DNA of 64,000 bases. It comes from Cryptomeria japonica (taxonomy: Eukaryota > Streptophyta > Pinopsida > Cupressales > Cupressaceae). The DNA lies in contig NC_081414.1 in NCBI RefSeq assembly GCF_030272615.1, positions 780,988,119 through 781,052,118 on the forward strand, in the 5' to 3' direction. The notes under the pieces were generated by a model that worked only from the letters and a program-made list of their open reading frames with translations, was not told the DNA's origin and ran no database searches. This document shows positions 1-12,148 of this stretch, in pieces; the first letter of the stretch is position 1, and every line of letters starts with the position of its first letter. Both the position numbers and the translations under genes were made by a program.

Positions 1-1430
1 ATAAAATAGTCTCACTTCATTTGATTCCACCTTCTCCTTCAAAATGTTATAGTTGATAAATATGTACTTTATCTTAGAATGAAATAACAGATTCTTTGAT
101 ATATCAATAGAATCAGAGTCATCATAGTGAATAACTACCTGTTCATTACAGTCCACCTTTATATCCTTCAACGTTTGCTGCATCCATAGAACTTGTGTAT
201 AGTTAGTAGCAGCATCAACATACTCGGCTTTAGTAATAGATAAAGATGTACATGACTACTTCTTGTTGATCCATGAAGCAAGTTTCTTTCCAAGAAAGAA
301 ATCTCCACCAAATGCGCTCTTCCGGTCATCAGCATCTCTAGCCCAATTAACATCTGTATATGCACTGTGTAAAGTCATCATTTTTAGGATACCACAAACC
401 AAATTTAGTTGTTCCCTATAAATACCTGAAAATCTTTTTCACTGCATTCTCATGATTAGGATCACTCTAATATCTTGATACAATACAAACTACATTCATT
501 ATATTCGGTCTAGTCTGAGCCGGATATTTAACAAACCTCCAATCATAGACTTGTACGTTGTAGGATTTACTAGTGTTGATGCATCTTTCTTAGTCAATTT
601 CTCACTTGTAGCCATAGGTGTACCAACTGGATTAGAATTTTCCATACAAAATTTCTTCAACAAATCTCTAGCATACTTAGTTTGATAGATGAAAATACCT
701 TTATTAGTTTGAGTAATCTACAAACCTAAGAAAAATTTCATCTTCCCAATCATAGAGATCTCGAATTCATTCTTCATATTTTTAGAAAATTCCATACATA
801 ACTTATCCTCACCTCCAAAAATGATATCATCAACAAAGACTTCAACAATCAATATGTCATCATTAGTGATCTTATAGTATAAATTATTATCAACATTACC
901 TTCAGTGAAACCAAGCTTCAAAAGATATTTATCCAAACTTGCATACCAAGCTCTAGGGGCTTGTTTCAATCCATATAAAGCTTTCCTTAACCTACAAACC
1001 ATGTTTTTGTCATCTAAAAGTGAAAATCCATTAGGCTTCTCAATGTAAACTTCCACTTCAAGATCTCCATTAAGAAATGCACACTTAACATCCATCTGAC
1101 AAACCTTGTAGTTCTCATGGGTAGTATAAGCAGGAAATAATCTCACAGCTTCAATCCTAGTTACCAGAGAAAAAGTTTCATCATAATCAATTCCTTCCTT
1201 CTGAGAATATTCTTTACAAACCAATTTAGTTTTATTCCTTACAACTTGTCCATCTTCATTCAATTTATTCCTAAAAACCCATTTAGTTCCAATAACATTC
1301 TTATTTTTAGGCCGAGGAACTAAAGTCCATGTATTATTCTTTTCTATCTGATCTAATTCCTCTTTCATAGCTTTCATTGAACATTCATATTTACATGCTT
1401 CAATTACTGATGTTGTTTCAATTTAAGAAA
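1..1430 (-). pseudogene. copia reverse transcriptase and RNase H (decayed)
   Basis: The reverse transcriptase part (1377 down to about 400) shows the copia signatures FLNGDLEVEVYIEKP and YGLKQAPRAWY, and the catalytic motif reads VFVDDIIFGG, i.e. FVDD rather than the usual YVDD. From 365 down to 1 the RNase H-like segment is recognisable (DVNWARDADDRKSAFGG, then KAEYVDAA). The RT segment 718-1377 is open for 219 codons, but stops separate it from the RNase H segment. The family copies element RNA into DNA in virus-like particles; this copy is broken. Confidence 0.88.
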
Positions 1431-1740
1431 TTAAAAATACCTCATCAACTTTCGACCTTCTTCTTTTCATCACTCCTTTGTTCTTATCTCCAATGTTCTG
1501 ATCTTCTAAATGATTTAAACTTACATATTGAGGAGTCTTCTGAGTTTCTATTCCTCTCCTCTGATCTTCAATTATAGTTGAATTTTCTGATACTGCCAGA
1601 GTTATTGGTTCAACATTTTGTTCCAGAGTAGGTGCTACCAGTTCAGTTATGATCATCTCCATTGTTTGTTCTCTCTCATAAGTTGTGACTTGATTTATGT
1701 TCTGCTCATCTACCTTGACATTAGTTCTCTCCACAATTAT

Positions 1741-3003
1741 CTACAATCTTTTGTTATAATATCTATATGCTTTTCTTTCATTAGAACCAAGAAATGTTCC
1801 TTCATCAAATCTACGATCAAACATTCCAATGGAATGATCTCTTTTGATATAGCATTTACTACCAAAGATCATGAAATACTTAACTATAGGTGTATGACCA
1901 AACCATAACTCATAAGGTGTCTTGTCGGTGTCTCCCTTGATATGAACTCTATTGAATGTGTATACCATGATGCTCACAACTTCTCTCTAGTAGATATGAG
2001 GCAGATTAGCTTCCATTTTTATAGTTCTAGCCACATCCAAGATAGTTATGTTCTTCCTTTCCACAACTCCATTAAGCTGAGGTGTCTGGGGTGCAGATAA
2101 TTGTCTCCTTATTCTATTCTTTTCACAATAACTATGAAATTCATCGGATGTGAATTATCCACCTGATCTGACCTTAAGTATTTAATCTTCAATCCTATCT
2201 CTGTCTCAAATTTATCTTTAAAGATTTTAAACTTTTTAAATGCTTCAGAATTCTCCCTTAGTAAAGTAACCAACATCATTCTAGAATAGTCATCAATGAT
2301 TAGCATAAAATATCTATCACCTTGAAAAACTTTTGATTCTAGCAGGACCACACAAATTGGTATGAATAAAATCAAGAGAATCTTTAGATTTGTCTTGTAT
2401 AATCTTAAAATAATTTTCGACTTTCTTTCCCATTTGACATTCCTTACAAACCAGATTATAGGGCTTCATAATCTTAGGTATATCTCTAATTGCCTTAGTA
2501 GAATTGATCTTTACAATGCAATCAAAATTCACATGACACAACCTCTTATGTCATAGCCAAATCTCATCAATTTGTGCAATCAAATATGTCTTCTCAGTAG
2601 AGTTTAAATGAAAGATGTTACCTTTAGTTTGAGTACTAGTTGCAAGCTCCAATCCAGGTCTATTGATAATCTTGCATTTTCCATCCTTGAACTGTAACTG
2701 AAATCCCTTATCCACCAACTGTCCTACACTCAAAAGATTATGCCTTAAAACTTCAACATAATAAAAATTATCAGTATCATTCTTACCATCCAATTATATA
2801 GTTCCTCTTCCCTTGATCATGCATGCTTTATCATCTATGAATCTAACTAGACCGCCAGCAAATTCTTGCAAAGATAGAAACTTCCTTTTATCTCTAGTCA
2901 TATGATGTGAACATCTACTGTCTATCACCCAGTCATCCTTGTCTTCAATTTTAGCAGAAAGGGCCTTTTCTTCAGGTATTGGATAATCTTCCTTGATAGC
3001 CAA
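1741..3003 (-). pseudogene. copia protease, GAG-pre-integrase and integrase (decayed)
   Basis: The segment near 2930-2900 reads DDWVIDSRCSHHMTRDKR. The family normally has DSG or DSGCSHHMT, so the glycine of the protease active-site triad is replaced by arginine. The segment 2317-2793 matches the GAG-pre-integrase zinc region (RHNLLSVGQL, then CKECQMGKK). The integrase core follows (GDRYFMLIIDDYSRM, FKDKFETEIGLKIKYLRSD), and its C-terminal part lies at 1741-1977 (KTPYELWFGHTP, GTFLGS). Several in-frame stops and frame changes separate these blocks. Confidence 0.87.
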
Positions 3004-3185
3004 AAATACCCATTCCTTTCCATTGTTGGATCCACTAGTTGAATCTTATGCCGGTTCACCATCAGAATCAGTCACACCTTCCTCATCAACATAGTAGTGT
3101 GATTTTTCTTTGTTTCTCCTATACTTATGCTTGTCCTGATAATCATGGTTAGGCCTAAAAGATCTTTCCTCAAATCTTTAATTCC

Positions 3186-4070
3186 TTTCAAGACATCTAG
3201 ATGAAAAATGACCTATCTTATTACATTCATAACATTTAAAAGGTGATTTTCCTTCATACTTATTTCCTACAAGGCCTTTAGGTACTCTTCTAGCAAACAA
3301 GGCTTCAAGTTGCTCAAAATCTTCATTTCCTCTAGTTCCTTAGCATATAAGGCTTTCCAATCACTCTTGCTAGTAGGCGATGTAGATGCATGAAAAGAAG
3401 GTTCAAATTTTGCAACTCCAGAAGGACTGAATTCCTCAAGCTCAAAAGTAGATAACTTCCCAACCAAGGTATCCCTATTAACAGAGGTATTTTCCATTGT
3501 TCTCAACTCACTAATTGCAATAGCCTTCATCTTATAAGAAGGTGGAAAAGTTTTCAATACTTTAAAACCTACTTCAAATTCGCTCAAAGATCCACCACAA
3601 CTCTCAATTCCCATGACAATTTAATTAACTCTCTCCATAAAAGTAGTAATCCTTTCATCTCTTTCCATCTTCAGGTTCTCATATCTCACCCAGTAACCAT
3701 CAAGTTTGTAAATTTTAACAGTAGAGTTACCTTCATTCAAGGTCTCCAGTTTATTCCATATAGCATTTAGAGTTGATTTGTCAGTTAGTCCCATAACTTA
3801 TTGATCAAAAAGTGCACACGAAAGGGCTTCTCTAGCTCTACAATCATTTACAATGTCCTTATCCAAGCCTGCCAGAGAAGGATTGCCAAATGTCAGATTA
3901 TGAGGTTTATATCCATTCTTAGTCATCTCCCAAATCTCTTTGCCAAGACATATTAGATGAGTCTCCATCTGAGTCTTCCATATCCTGTAATTTGTTCCAT
4001 CAAGCCTACAAATTTCTCTTCAAAAAACTATTGTAGATGAACTTGATGAACTTGCACTATTAGATGCCAT
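3186..4070 (-). pseudogene. copia gag with one CCHC zinc knuckle (decayed)
   Basis: The likely start is the ATG at 4070, about 40 nt downstream of the primer binding site, giving MASNSASSSSSTIVF. The UBN2-type gag follows (YRIWKTQMETHL, then IWNKLETLNEG). The segment 3267-3614 is open for 115 codons. An intact zinc knuckle CYECNKIGHFSSRC lies near 3240-3190. Several in-frame stops interrupt the gene. Gag is the structural and RNA-binding protein of the element. Confidence 0.82.
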
Positions 4071-4111
4071 AGGATCTTCCTCAAGAAGTTAAGCTTCTAC
4101 AGAGAGGACCA

Positions 4112-4124
4112 GGATTTGATACCA
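4112..4124 (-). other. Primer binding site, initiator tRNA-Met type
   Basis: The minus strand reads TGGTATCAAATCC two bases inside the LTR end. The first eight bases match the 3' end of plant initiator tRNA-Met, the usual copia primer; the rest has drifted from the typical TGGTATCAGAGCC. Confidence 0.75.
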
Positions 4125-4126
4125 AT

Positions 4127-5339
4127 TGTTAGACAACTCAGATAACTGGAGGACAACTGAATCCCCCCTCAGTGAATCAGTTGTCAATAGATTATAGAGA
4201 TTTAAGCATTAAAACCTCATTAACGAAATACATAACCAAATACCAAAATAGAAGATATAGTAGTTAAGAACAAATATAATCCACAAAACATTTACCAACC
4301 ATCCACAAAAGATAACACCAATATTTGTAAGTGGAAAACCTGGTAAAGGGAAAAACCATGATGGGAAGCCTACCCACAGTCAGATAATACTTCTACTGTA
4401 ATTATGTGAATATAATAAGAAGGGCCTACACATGAAAGAAAGCCCACAACTTAGAGTGCACTTCTCATCACAAAAGGAGCCTCAATGACTACAAAATAAA
4501 TCTAGACTATAGTCTGGAAGAAGAATGAACTGCAAGAATAGCATCTCCTATGCCTGAGTACAGTTCCAGTTAAGCTCAGTACTAGAGGTCTTAAACCTCT
4601 TTCACCAACCCAATTAAATCACCTATGATTGACCAAAAATCTTTGCATATGATTACAACTTTATTCACACATAGATAATCACATATCCCATAAACCCCAC
4701 GAATATGTCCATATGCCCATGATCTACAAAGAGATCTTACATCATATTTATACCAATCGGGGACCTAAACAATTAGGTCGGTCACCTAAAAGATAATACA
4801 ACAAATCCATAACATAAATCTGCAATCCAATGATCAACCAAGTTTTCCTAAGACTGAAACAATATAATCCAATCAATAAACCCAACTAATAACACATCGG
4901 GATCATCCACCAACATGTTACATAAACTAGTCCATAACCTAGCCGAATAAGATAGCATTAGGTTTGGACCCAAATCCAACACCACCGATCAATAGGAACA
5001 CAAACAAGATAACCAACATCTTGAAAACCATCTAGAAGTCGTGCCAACAACACTAATCACATGTATCAAAAGATCTTCAAAATAGCTCTGTCGGTAGAAC
5101 CCTTTCCAGTGACCAAAAGGCTTACTAGAACAAATGAAAGTTCATGAGTCATCAAATTTCTAACTAACTGATCATGATACCCATCTGAATAGCATGAATG
5201 ACCGATCCAAAGCAAATATATAAACCAAAGCATACTAGAGCATTATCGGATCAATATTATAAACCAACCACTCTACTGGAAGTTGGTAAATAGCCAAAAT
5301 ACTTAGTGTTGCCATCAATGACAAAACATCAATGCAACA
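4127..5339 (-). repeat. 5' LTR of the copia element at 1-5339
   Basis: The LTR is bounded by TGTTAG on the left and GCAACA on the right as read on the plus strand. On the minus strand it therefore starts TGTTGC and ends CTAACA, directly before the primer binding site. The right end is chosen because the outer sequence resembles the start of the LTR of element C (a TGTTGGCAT-like start with a repeated ATTGATG). No second LTR copy or target duplication is available, so the right end is provisional; inner ends near 4915 or 5050 are possible. Confidence 0.6.
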
Positions 5340-5587
5340 CATAATCAATTGCTCCAATTTCCAATAGTAGTTACCCTTAGGTTTCTTTTGTAAGTTCATT
5401 CTCTCCACCACAAGAATCGTAGTAGTCACAATATTTCTGATAGACACCATTAATTTCAATCCACCCACTCAGACTTCACCCTCATTCGAAGACTAGGAAA
5501 CGACTTAAACAAAGAAGGGTTGAAGCCCTTCATTCATTCAATGTATGTCACTTGATTTCACTCCATTACTTTCTTCTAAAGAACACC
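5340..5587. other. 248 bp without a recognised gene between two elements
   Basis: Short open frames exist on the minus strand, for example a stretch reading YCDYYDSCGGEN in one frame. I could not connect them to any family. This may be remaining host DNA or the edge of an older element. Confidence 0.4.
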
Positions 5588-5984
5588 ATTTTTTTTTTAA
5601 ATTATCATATTTGTCCAATTTAGTTTAAATAAGATCGCCACCCATGCTTTGCTTAAAGAATTCAGAAATAGGGACCAAAAAGGGGTTGCTAAAACCAACT
5701 TTTGGATAAACACAATTGAAGGTGGTTTTGAAAAAAACGTAGCTTTCACTAGATTTAATAAGAAAAATACACATCAATAAATGATTGAAGTACAATTTGA
5801 ATAGGATAATGAAGTAAAAGGAAATGTTTAAATATTTAGGCTTCTTTGGGATTAATTTCTTCAAGAATCATGGCATGAGTATCTTTAGGTAACTCATGTT
5901 GTGTAGTCCAAATTTTTAGCTCATCAAAAAAAGGACCAAGGATTGCTAGCCTATTTGTAGAGATCTTTCATTCACTAAGGGTGT

Positions 5985-6290
5985 GTTGTAGGTTTACATG
6001 GTCAAAGTTAGCAATAAGACCTTGTAACTTGGTGATAAGGTCCACCACACACCATCCTAGTTTTGCCTTTCCTTACAACATCTTAATGACATTTTTGAAT
6101 CACCTTTGATGATGACATTTTGGTAGCCCATGTCCTTGGTGATAAAAATGCCATTGAAATCTACCATTAATTTTGCCACATAGGCCACCATCACCTTGCC
6201 ATCTAAATATTTGATAACCCAAACCCCACCCATTTGACCCAGGTTCTCTTTAGAAGACCCATCAAAATTTAATTTTACCAACTGGTATCA
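5985..6290 (-). pseudogene. LINE 1 RNase H domain (decayed)
   Basis: The minus-strand frame reads VKLNFDGSSKENLGQMGGVWVI, then FNGIFITKDMG and VIIKGDSKMSLR. This matches the RNase H-like domain at the C-terminus of plant L1 ORF2 (consensus LNFDGS-KGNPG and EGDSK). The middle of the domain looks shortened. It lies at the expected place between the zinc-binding domain and the poly(A) end. Confidence 0.8.
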
Positions 6291-8851
6291 AGGGGGGGAA
6301 CATTTTTATAGGTTATTTCTACATCTAAAAGGAGGGGAAGTAAAATTAAAGAAATCATCACCTAGGGTATATGCTAATTTAAGGAAGGAAAATGGTGTGA
6401 GTATTTGGACTTACCAAAGCCTTTCATATTCTCCATGACCTAATTGACAATAGTATAGGCTATAGCTTTCCATTGAGTTTTATGATCTGTAAAAATTCTA
6501 TTATTACATTCTATCCATAAGATCCAACCCATGTGAAGAAAATCCTATCACTGGAGTTCCCATATCAGAGGATGGGTTAATGAGGAGGTCCAACTAGAGG
6601 AGAAAAAAATAGGGTCTAGGTGACAAACCTAGGATAACAAGAACAAGTTAATAATCTCCTATCTAAATTGATAGAAATAATGATAGTAGAACAAAAAATG
6701 CTTGATACTTTCCATTGCTTCCTCACAAAATGACATCTATTCACAATATAGATACCCCTCTTTTGGAGATTGTTAATAGTCCAAATCTTTTGATGATATG
6801 TCATCCACGAGAAAAATTAAATCTTAGATATAGTTTTAGAGATATAGATATTCAATCATTTAAAAGAAGAAGGATGGGAAGGGAGAAGAATCAAAACCCC
6901 ACTGAATAGGGTACTGACCATCCTTCTAGAAAAAACCCATATTAGATTGTGTCTATCTTCCATTCTTAAAAACCTAAAATTATTAATAAATCCTAGGAAG
7001 TTCATCAACATCAGTTCTAAGTGGAAATTAAAACTCTATAGGGTGGAATTTCCATTTAGGATGGGAAGAGCTAGGATACCAATAATGCATTAACATAATC
7101 CCATATCTATCAACAAGTTGTTTCTCAATAGTTGAATAAATCAGGTGAAACTCTAAGGGAATAGCTAAGTCTTAGAGATCCTTCTAGAACCTAAAACTCC
7201 CCTCATCCTATGTGTTTCTTGAGAAACAATTTGGATTTAACTATATTGTTTCAAATGTGAGATCTTTTAGGAATCTCTTCATTAGAAAAAAAAAGGATTT
7301 TTTGTTTCCCCCATTAAGGTATTTTCTCTTCATCACTTTTGACCACTCCTTCTCCATAATAAGTTTACAATCAATTTAAGCAATGAGGGTGAAATTGAGA
7401 TATTGGAAAACTGTAATGTAAAGAACACTTGACTCCTTACTAGAAAAGACCATCCCCCAATAAAATAAGAAAAATATATTCTTCCATTTCACTCCCAACC
7501 ACAATAATATCCTCTGGATTTTATCCAATTTCATTTCTTAGGGAGCTTGGATATGGAATAAGGATATAAGGTACATTGAAGCACTCTAAAGAGAATCTCT
7601 CAAGAGTTTAATTTTACTTGCATTACACAGAAGGGCTACTTTCCAGTCTACCATTTTTATTTGGATTCTCTCAAGTAGTCCTAACCAAACAATTCTCCAC
7701 TTCACCAAAAGTGAGAGGTAATGCTAAATATGAAGCTAGAAGACTAGTAACCTAGCAATTCAAAACTCTAGCAATGTGAACATGGAGATGAGGGGAAACA
7801 TTTATGAAGTAGAGAGAACTCTTATGTAGATTGATATTTTGTTCAAACACAATCACATACACAAATAAAACAGAGATCCATTTTTTAGTTTATGCCACTG
7901 ATAGTGAACCCAACAAAAGAGTATCATCAATAAATTGCTAATACAAAATAATTAGATGGCCTGAAGAATGCTTAAGTCCTTTCAAGGAACTCTGCTGCAT
8001 ATAAGCCTCAATATTCTTTCCCAAAGTTTTAGCCATCAGAATGAAAAGATAGGGAGATAAAATGTATCCCTATCTAAGGCCTCTAGAGGATGAAAAATAA
8101 CCGTGAAGCGAGCCATTAACTAAAATAGAGAACATGGACAAGTAGAAAAACTTCCACCATCTTTAGAAATTTTCCTCCAAAGTTGAATCTTCATAGGACC
8201 TCAGAAAGGAATGACCAAGAAACCTTGTCATACACTTTGGAGATGTCCAGTTTCAAGATAATTTTATCTTTATTAATATTCTCCATAGATTGGAGGGATT
8301 CATGAACCACAAGAATATTAGAGATTTGACAAGCAAGAACAAACCATTTTTGATGTTCATGGATGAATTTACTAAGAAGGGGTTTGATTTGTTTATGATA
8401 AGTTTAGAGAAAATTTTGTATAGGATATTACAAAGGCTAATCAGCTTGAATTTTTTTATTTTATTACACTCATTATTCTTAGGAAATGGTACAATTAAAG
8501 TATTAATAATCTCTCTAAGAAGACTCATTGAGGATAGGAACTCTCAAGTAGCTAGAATGACATCCTTGCCCACAATGAGCTAGTATTCCTAAAAGAAGAA
8601 GGGTGGAAAACTATCTAGCCCCAAGGATTCAAATGAACCCATAGATAATATTGCTACCTTGAGTTCCTTCTCCATATAGTTATGAAAAACAAATTATAAT
8701 CTTCTAGGCCTAAAATGTTAGGGATGACCATTTGGATCCTCTCGTAGATATCATTTACTCTTGGGTCCAAGGAGAGAGGTAGTTTCACATGGAGAAGAAG
8801 TAATTAACTGCTTAATGGTGAATGTCTTCCTTTTTTGAGAGTAGACAACCA
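6290..8851 (-). pseudogene. LINE 1 reverse transcriptase and RVT zinc-binding region (decayed)
   Basis: Segment 8528-8253 reads PFPKNNECNKIKKFKLISLCNILYKIFSKLI in pieces, matching the L1-type RT motif around K-x-R-P-I-S-L-C-N. Around 7940-7920 the catalytic block QFIDDTLLLGS is present, so the aspartate pair survives. Around 6830-6620 the sequence IDNLQKRGIYIVNRCHF matches the zinc-binding domain that follows RT in plant LINEs. Many stops and frameshifts are present. A complete ORF2 protein would nick target DNA and prime reverse transcription from it. Confidence 0.8.
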
Positions 8852-10000
8852 TGATGAATACTAAGAGGGGGGATGAATTAGTATGCCAAAAATTTCTGCA
8901 CTTAAACACTTTGCAAGACTAATATTAAACTGGTAAAATAGTTTAGTAGACAAATCGGTTAACACACATGCAGTACAAATAGCTGATAATGCATTCACCC
9001 ACAGGAGCAAAAAAACCATAACACAAGAGATTTTGAAGTGGAAACCCAAATGGGAAAAACCATGGTGAGATGGAACTCACAAGTAACTATCTGTAGAATA
9101 GGAACCAAACCGGTTAAGGTCAGAACAGTTAAGGTCTTACAATGTTCTTTACCAGAGCAAATCCTGTTACAAATCTCAGTCTCTATTAGGATATAAGTCC
9201 GATTAATGACTACCTTGCTAGTGGATTTTAGATCCACAGATGTGAACCACCTTGTTAGAGGATTTACAAAAGGCTTTTGGGCCTACCCGATTAAGGGCTA
9301 CAAACTTGTCAAAGATGTGAGTAATCAACAAGTGTTTGATCTAGCTAGTAGCACAGACTACTTGGTTAGATCCTTGATAGCTCGTTCCTAATGCACTCTA
9401 GCATTACTTCAGTCTTCTACACATTCATATTCTCTCCAACTCCTTAACCACCTTAAACCCTAGCAACAACATAAAATTTTGCTACAACCACATCAATAAC
9501 CTAAAACCCTAGACATGATGTCCTTATAAAGGAATCTGATTTCATGTCGGTCCAATAGGATTACATAACAATTTCCTAGGTTCAATGAACCTGGACATAC
9601 TTGGTACCATGACACAAAAATCAATGTTTAGGTGTCTACGCCATCAAACAATCGGTGGATGGTAACTCATCACAAAATGTCAGTTGGTAACTCATCACAG
9701 AGTATTACCGGTTCATATAAAATGTCGGTTGCTAGTTTGAAAAAAATGAAGACTAGTAAAAATGTGTTATGCCACTTTAAGCCCTCGTAGCACTTGGGAT
9801 CCATGAACTACTTGGGGTCAACATGTCGTTTCAGACCGGGAAACACATTCTACAAAACACCAATAGTCTAAAGACTATAATACAACATACCGGTTGGAGC
9901 AAATACCGGTTGTGCTCTAACTCATACATATAAAGGAGATCTCAATGCAAGTATGTGTCCATCAATGACAATCACAACACAAACATAAAAAATGCCAACA
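8852..10000 (-). repeat. 3' LTR of element C
   Basis: It begins TGATGAATACTAAG and ends ATGCCAACA on the plus strand, paired with 23048-24180. Relative to the other LTR it carries an extra segment of about 25 bp near 9670-9700 that repeats GGTAACTCATCACA, plus scattered substitutions. The purine-rich tract AAAGGGGGAGAT (minus strand) abuts it at 10001-10012. Confidence 0.92.
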
Positions 10001-10122
10001 ATCTCCCCCTTTGGCATTGATGGCAACACTTAGGAAAATAAAATTTTGACATAAACATCAAAAATGCCAACAATCTCCCCCTTTGGCATTGATGGCAACA
10101 CTTAGGAAAATAAAATTTTGAC
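9979..10122. repeat. 72-bp direct tandem duplication across the LTR and polypurine junction of element C
   Basis: Two near-identical 72-bp copies (9979-10050 and 10051-10122) each hold the last 22 bases of the LTR, the C-rich tract CTCCCCC and the block TTGGCATTGATGGCAACACTT. The target duplication places the true LTR end at 10000. The second copy therefore creates a duplicate polypurine tract at 10073-10084. Confidence 0.9.
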
Positions 10123-10467
10123 ATCTAAGTGTTTTACAACAAAATCATGCCATTAGCAAAATTGCTCACCCTAAGCATATACACTATCCCTTTAACAATA
10201 CAATGTTTAACAATTTTGCATATAGAGCATAAACATTGAGATATTCAGAGCATATATGAAAATTTTGATTACCAGATACTTCTCCCAAATAGAATTCTTC
10301 TCCCCCTTTGCCAACAACGACAAAGTACAGTTGAACAACCCTGTTTTCATTTGATATTAAAATAATAAAATTTTATGACAATAAGGAATAATACTTGTTA
10401 AAAATAGATTTAAAGTCCTGCAAGAATTGTTTCATCGACAAAGACCAGGACTCAAGTAGGGAGGTGG

Positions 10468-11042
10468 CTACTTATTTTTCTGTCTACTCTGGGAGACCTG
10501 TTCTTCCATGGCATCAATTGTGCTCATCTCCTATATAACTATTAAGGCATCTAGGTTTAGATAGCACTTCTGAAGAATTTGCAATCATGGGAGTAGAACC
10601 AGTTGTAGCTCCTGTAAATCTCTAGACCGAGTGCTAATCTCTTGCTCCATTTTTTGCTAAATGGATGTGAAACCGGTGAATAGTTTGCCCATAAGTTGTA
10701 AAGGAATCATAAGGTGGCTTGAATGTGCTCATGTAGGACTGCAAGTCTATTTGAAGCTTTCGATTCTAAGCTAGCACATCATCATAGAATAGATGGGGTT
10801 GGTAGATCTTGCTCAGTAGTAGATTCCCCTCATCTAGAGCGTCCCTTATATCCTTTTGTTCTTTCTTCAGTTCATACCAAAGCTCATTCAACTTCTTCAC
10901 CAGAGCTATATTAAGAGCTTTTTGATACTCCTTCTTGACATTTGCCTCTGCTACCTCTTCTAGGCTCTACACCTAATCATCCACTACTGTGCATAGGAGC
11001 TTAAGTTTAGCTAGTGATGAATCAATGTTGGGAAGATTTTTA
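10468..11042 (-). pseudogene. Element C ORF2, C-terminal part
   Basis: After removal of element E the ORF2 frame continues here to a TAG stop at 10468-10470. It reads as a coiled-coil-like helical region, with blocks such as SLEEVAEANVKKEYQKALN, ELWYELKKEQKDIRDALDEG and KMEQEISTRSRDLQELQL. Scattered stops are present. The last few hundred bases before the polypurine tract (10123-10467) hold no recognised coding sequence. Confidence 0.6.
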
Positions 11043-11422
11043 CCAGGTGTAAAGCAGAAAATCGCGATCGAACCCTAGTTGCTCTCCCCTCTTCCAACTC
11101 CAAGGAGAGAGAAGGGAGATTCACTAGGGTTGATGGTTTTCACTTAGGGGAGAGACTTTACATTCAAAAGAGGGGTTGAAACCCACAAGATCCAATCCCA
11201 CGCAATGCAAGATTGGATGCTAAATGTGTTTCAAGGGTTAAGAAAGCAAGGCTACCCTCTTTTGTAAAGAGTGTTGATAGAAGAATTAAGCTAGGAATGC
11301 ATAGAAAGTGACAAAGATTCGCTTATAAACTGAGATAGGGATATAGGATGAAGCTGCGGACCTAGAATTAGCAGTAAAATGTCGATACAGCGCTGTCCTG
11401 CAAATTTGAGCAAAAGTTGTCG

Positions 11423-11450
11423 GGACGATGGCGCCCGGGCGCCACGGTCC
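11423..11450. repeat. GC palindrome in the 3' LTR of E (partner at 17883-17910)
   Basis: The core GGCGCCCGGGCGCC at 11430-11443 is a perfect 14-bp palindrome inside outer arms GGAC and GGTCC. The equivalent segment in the other LTR (17883-17910) has one core change. It looks like another relative of the 27-bp repeats. Confidence 0.8.
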
Positions 11451-11919
11451 TCCGAAAAATCCGCGAAACGAAGGGGGATCTGTTCGTCTCTGCACAAGGA
11501 TTCCAGATCTTCAATTTCAGCCGCGTACCTGCAACCTTGTTCTAAGGATGTTTGTATCCTTATGTTCGAAGGTTTAGATGTTGTTGTTTGTTGTATGTTG
11601 TAGTAGTATGTAGTAAGTGACCTCCTCTTCAATGGTTGAATCATTGTCTTGAATGCAACACTTAGCCTTGAATGGAGACTTAGAAGGAATGCTTGAAGGA
11701 ATGCTTGAATGCTTGAATGCTTGAGTATAGTTTCCACGCCTTTTCCATATATCCTCTTCATATCCCAAATGAGAGAGAAAAATGTAGTTTATATACTTGC
11801 CAATTAGGGTTAAAAGACTGATTTTCCCGACCTTAGGCCGACCAGGAAAGTTAATTTTCCGATTTGCAAACAAAAAGACCCGAGACCCCTTAGGAGACCG
11901 GGCCCAAAATAAGGCCCAG

Positions 11920-11977
11920 GGACCAGGGCGCTAGGCGCCATGGTCCTGAAGGACCAGGGCACTGGGCGCTCTGGTCC
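11920..11977. repeat. Two 27-bp near-palindromic repeats, 31-bp period, in the 3' LTR of E
   Basis: Units start at 11920 and 11951 with the same GGACCAGGG start and TGGTCC end as the array at 18380. The spacer is TGAA. One copy fewer than in the other LTR. Confidence 0.88.
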
Positions 11978-12148
11978 CACCTCCCGGGATAGCAGGGTGC
12001 AAGGAGGTTCAGGCCAGGGTGCAAGAAAATGTAGTTTTCAGTGTCATAATCAGGTTTCGGGGTCTCCATTCAGGTTGCCTGTTGCGTCACCATCGTGAAG
12101 ACCCAAATGCGGTCGAAATTGCAAGTGTCACAATTTTAGGACGCTACA

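Larger units (their letters stand above)
1..5339 (-). mobile_element. Ty1/copia LTR retrotransposon, 5' LTR plus gag-pol, truncated by the window edge
   Basis: Reading the minus strand from 5339 down to 1 gives 5' LTR, primer binding site, gag, zinc knuckle, protease, GAG-pre-integrase, integrase, RT and RNase H. This order, with integrase before RT, is diagnostic of Ty1/copia. The 3' LTR would lie to the left of the window. All reading frames carry stops or frameshifts, so this copy cannot make a complete polyprotein. The integration duplication cannot be tested because one end is missing. It lies about 250 bp from the poly(A) end of the LINE at 5588. Confidence 0.9.
5588..8851 (-). mobile_element. 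LINE (non-LTR retrotransposon) 1, 3' half
   Basis: The minus strand carries the C-terminal half of a plant L1-like ORF2 (RT, RVT zinc-binding, RNase H). It ends in an A-rich tail seen as a T run at about 5588-5598. The 5' half is at 24181-26990. The two halves join when element C (8852-24180) is removed with one copy of its AACCA duplication, giving a LINE of about 6.1 kb. That matches the 6.13 kb of the intact-length LINE at 31638. Confidence 0.85.
11048..12148 (-). repeat. 3' LTR of element E
   Basis: It runs from TGTAAAGC to GACGCTACA, 1101 bp. It contains a two-copy 27-bp palindromic array at 11920-11977 and a related palindrome at 11423-11450. On the minus strand the sequence GTGGGGGCTAAA abuts it (12149-12160) as the polypurine tract. 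Confidence 0.93.

Noticed and set aside
5235-5468. Host gene exon at the right edge of the first copia element
   Set aside because: The open frame crosses the proposed LTR boundary and no protein family was recognised.
11286-11873. Open frames in the LTR of E, repeated at 17746-18471
   Set aside because: They lie entirely in LTR sequence, exist in several frames and on both strands, and have no family signature.
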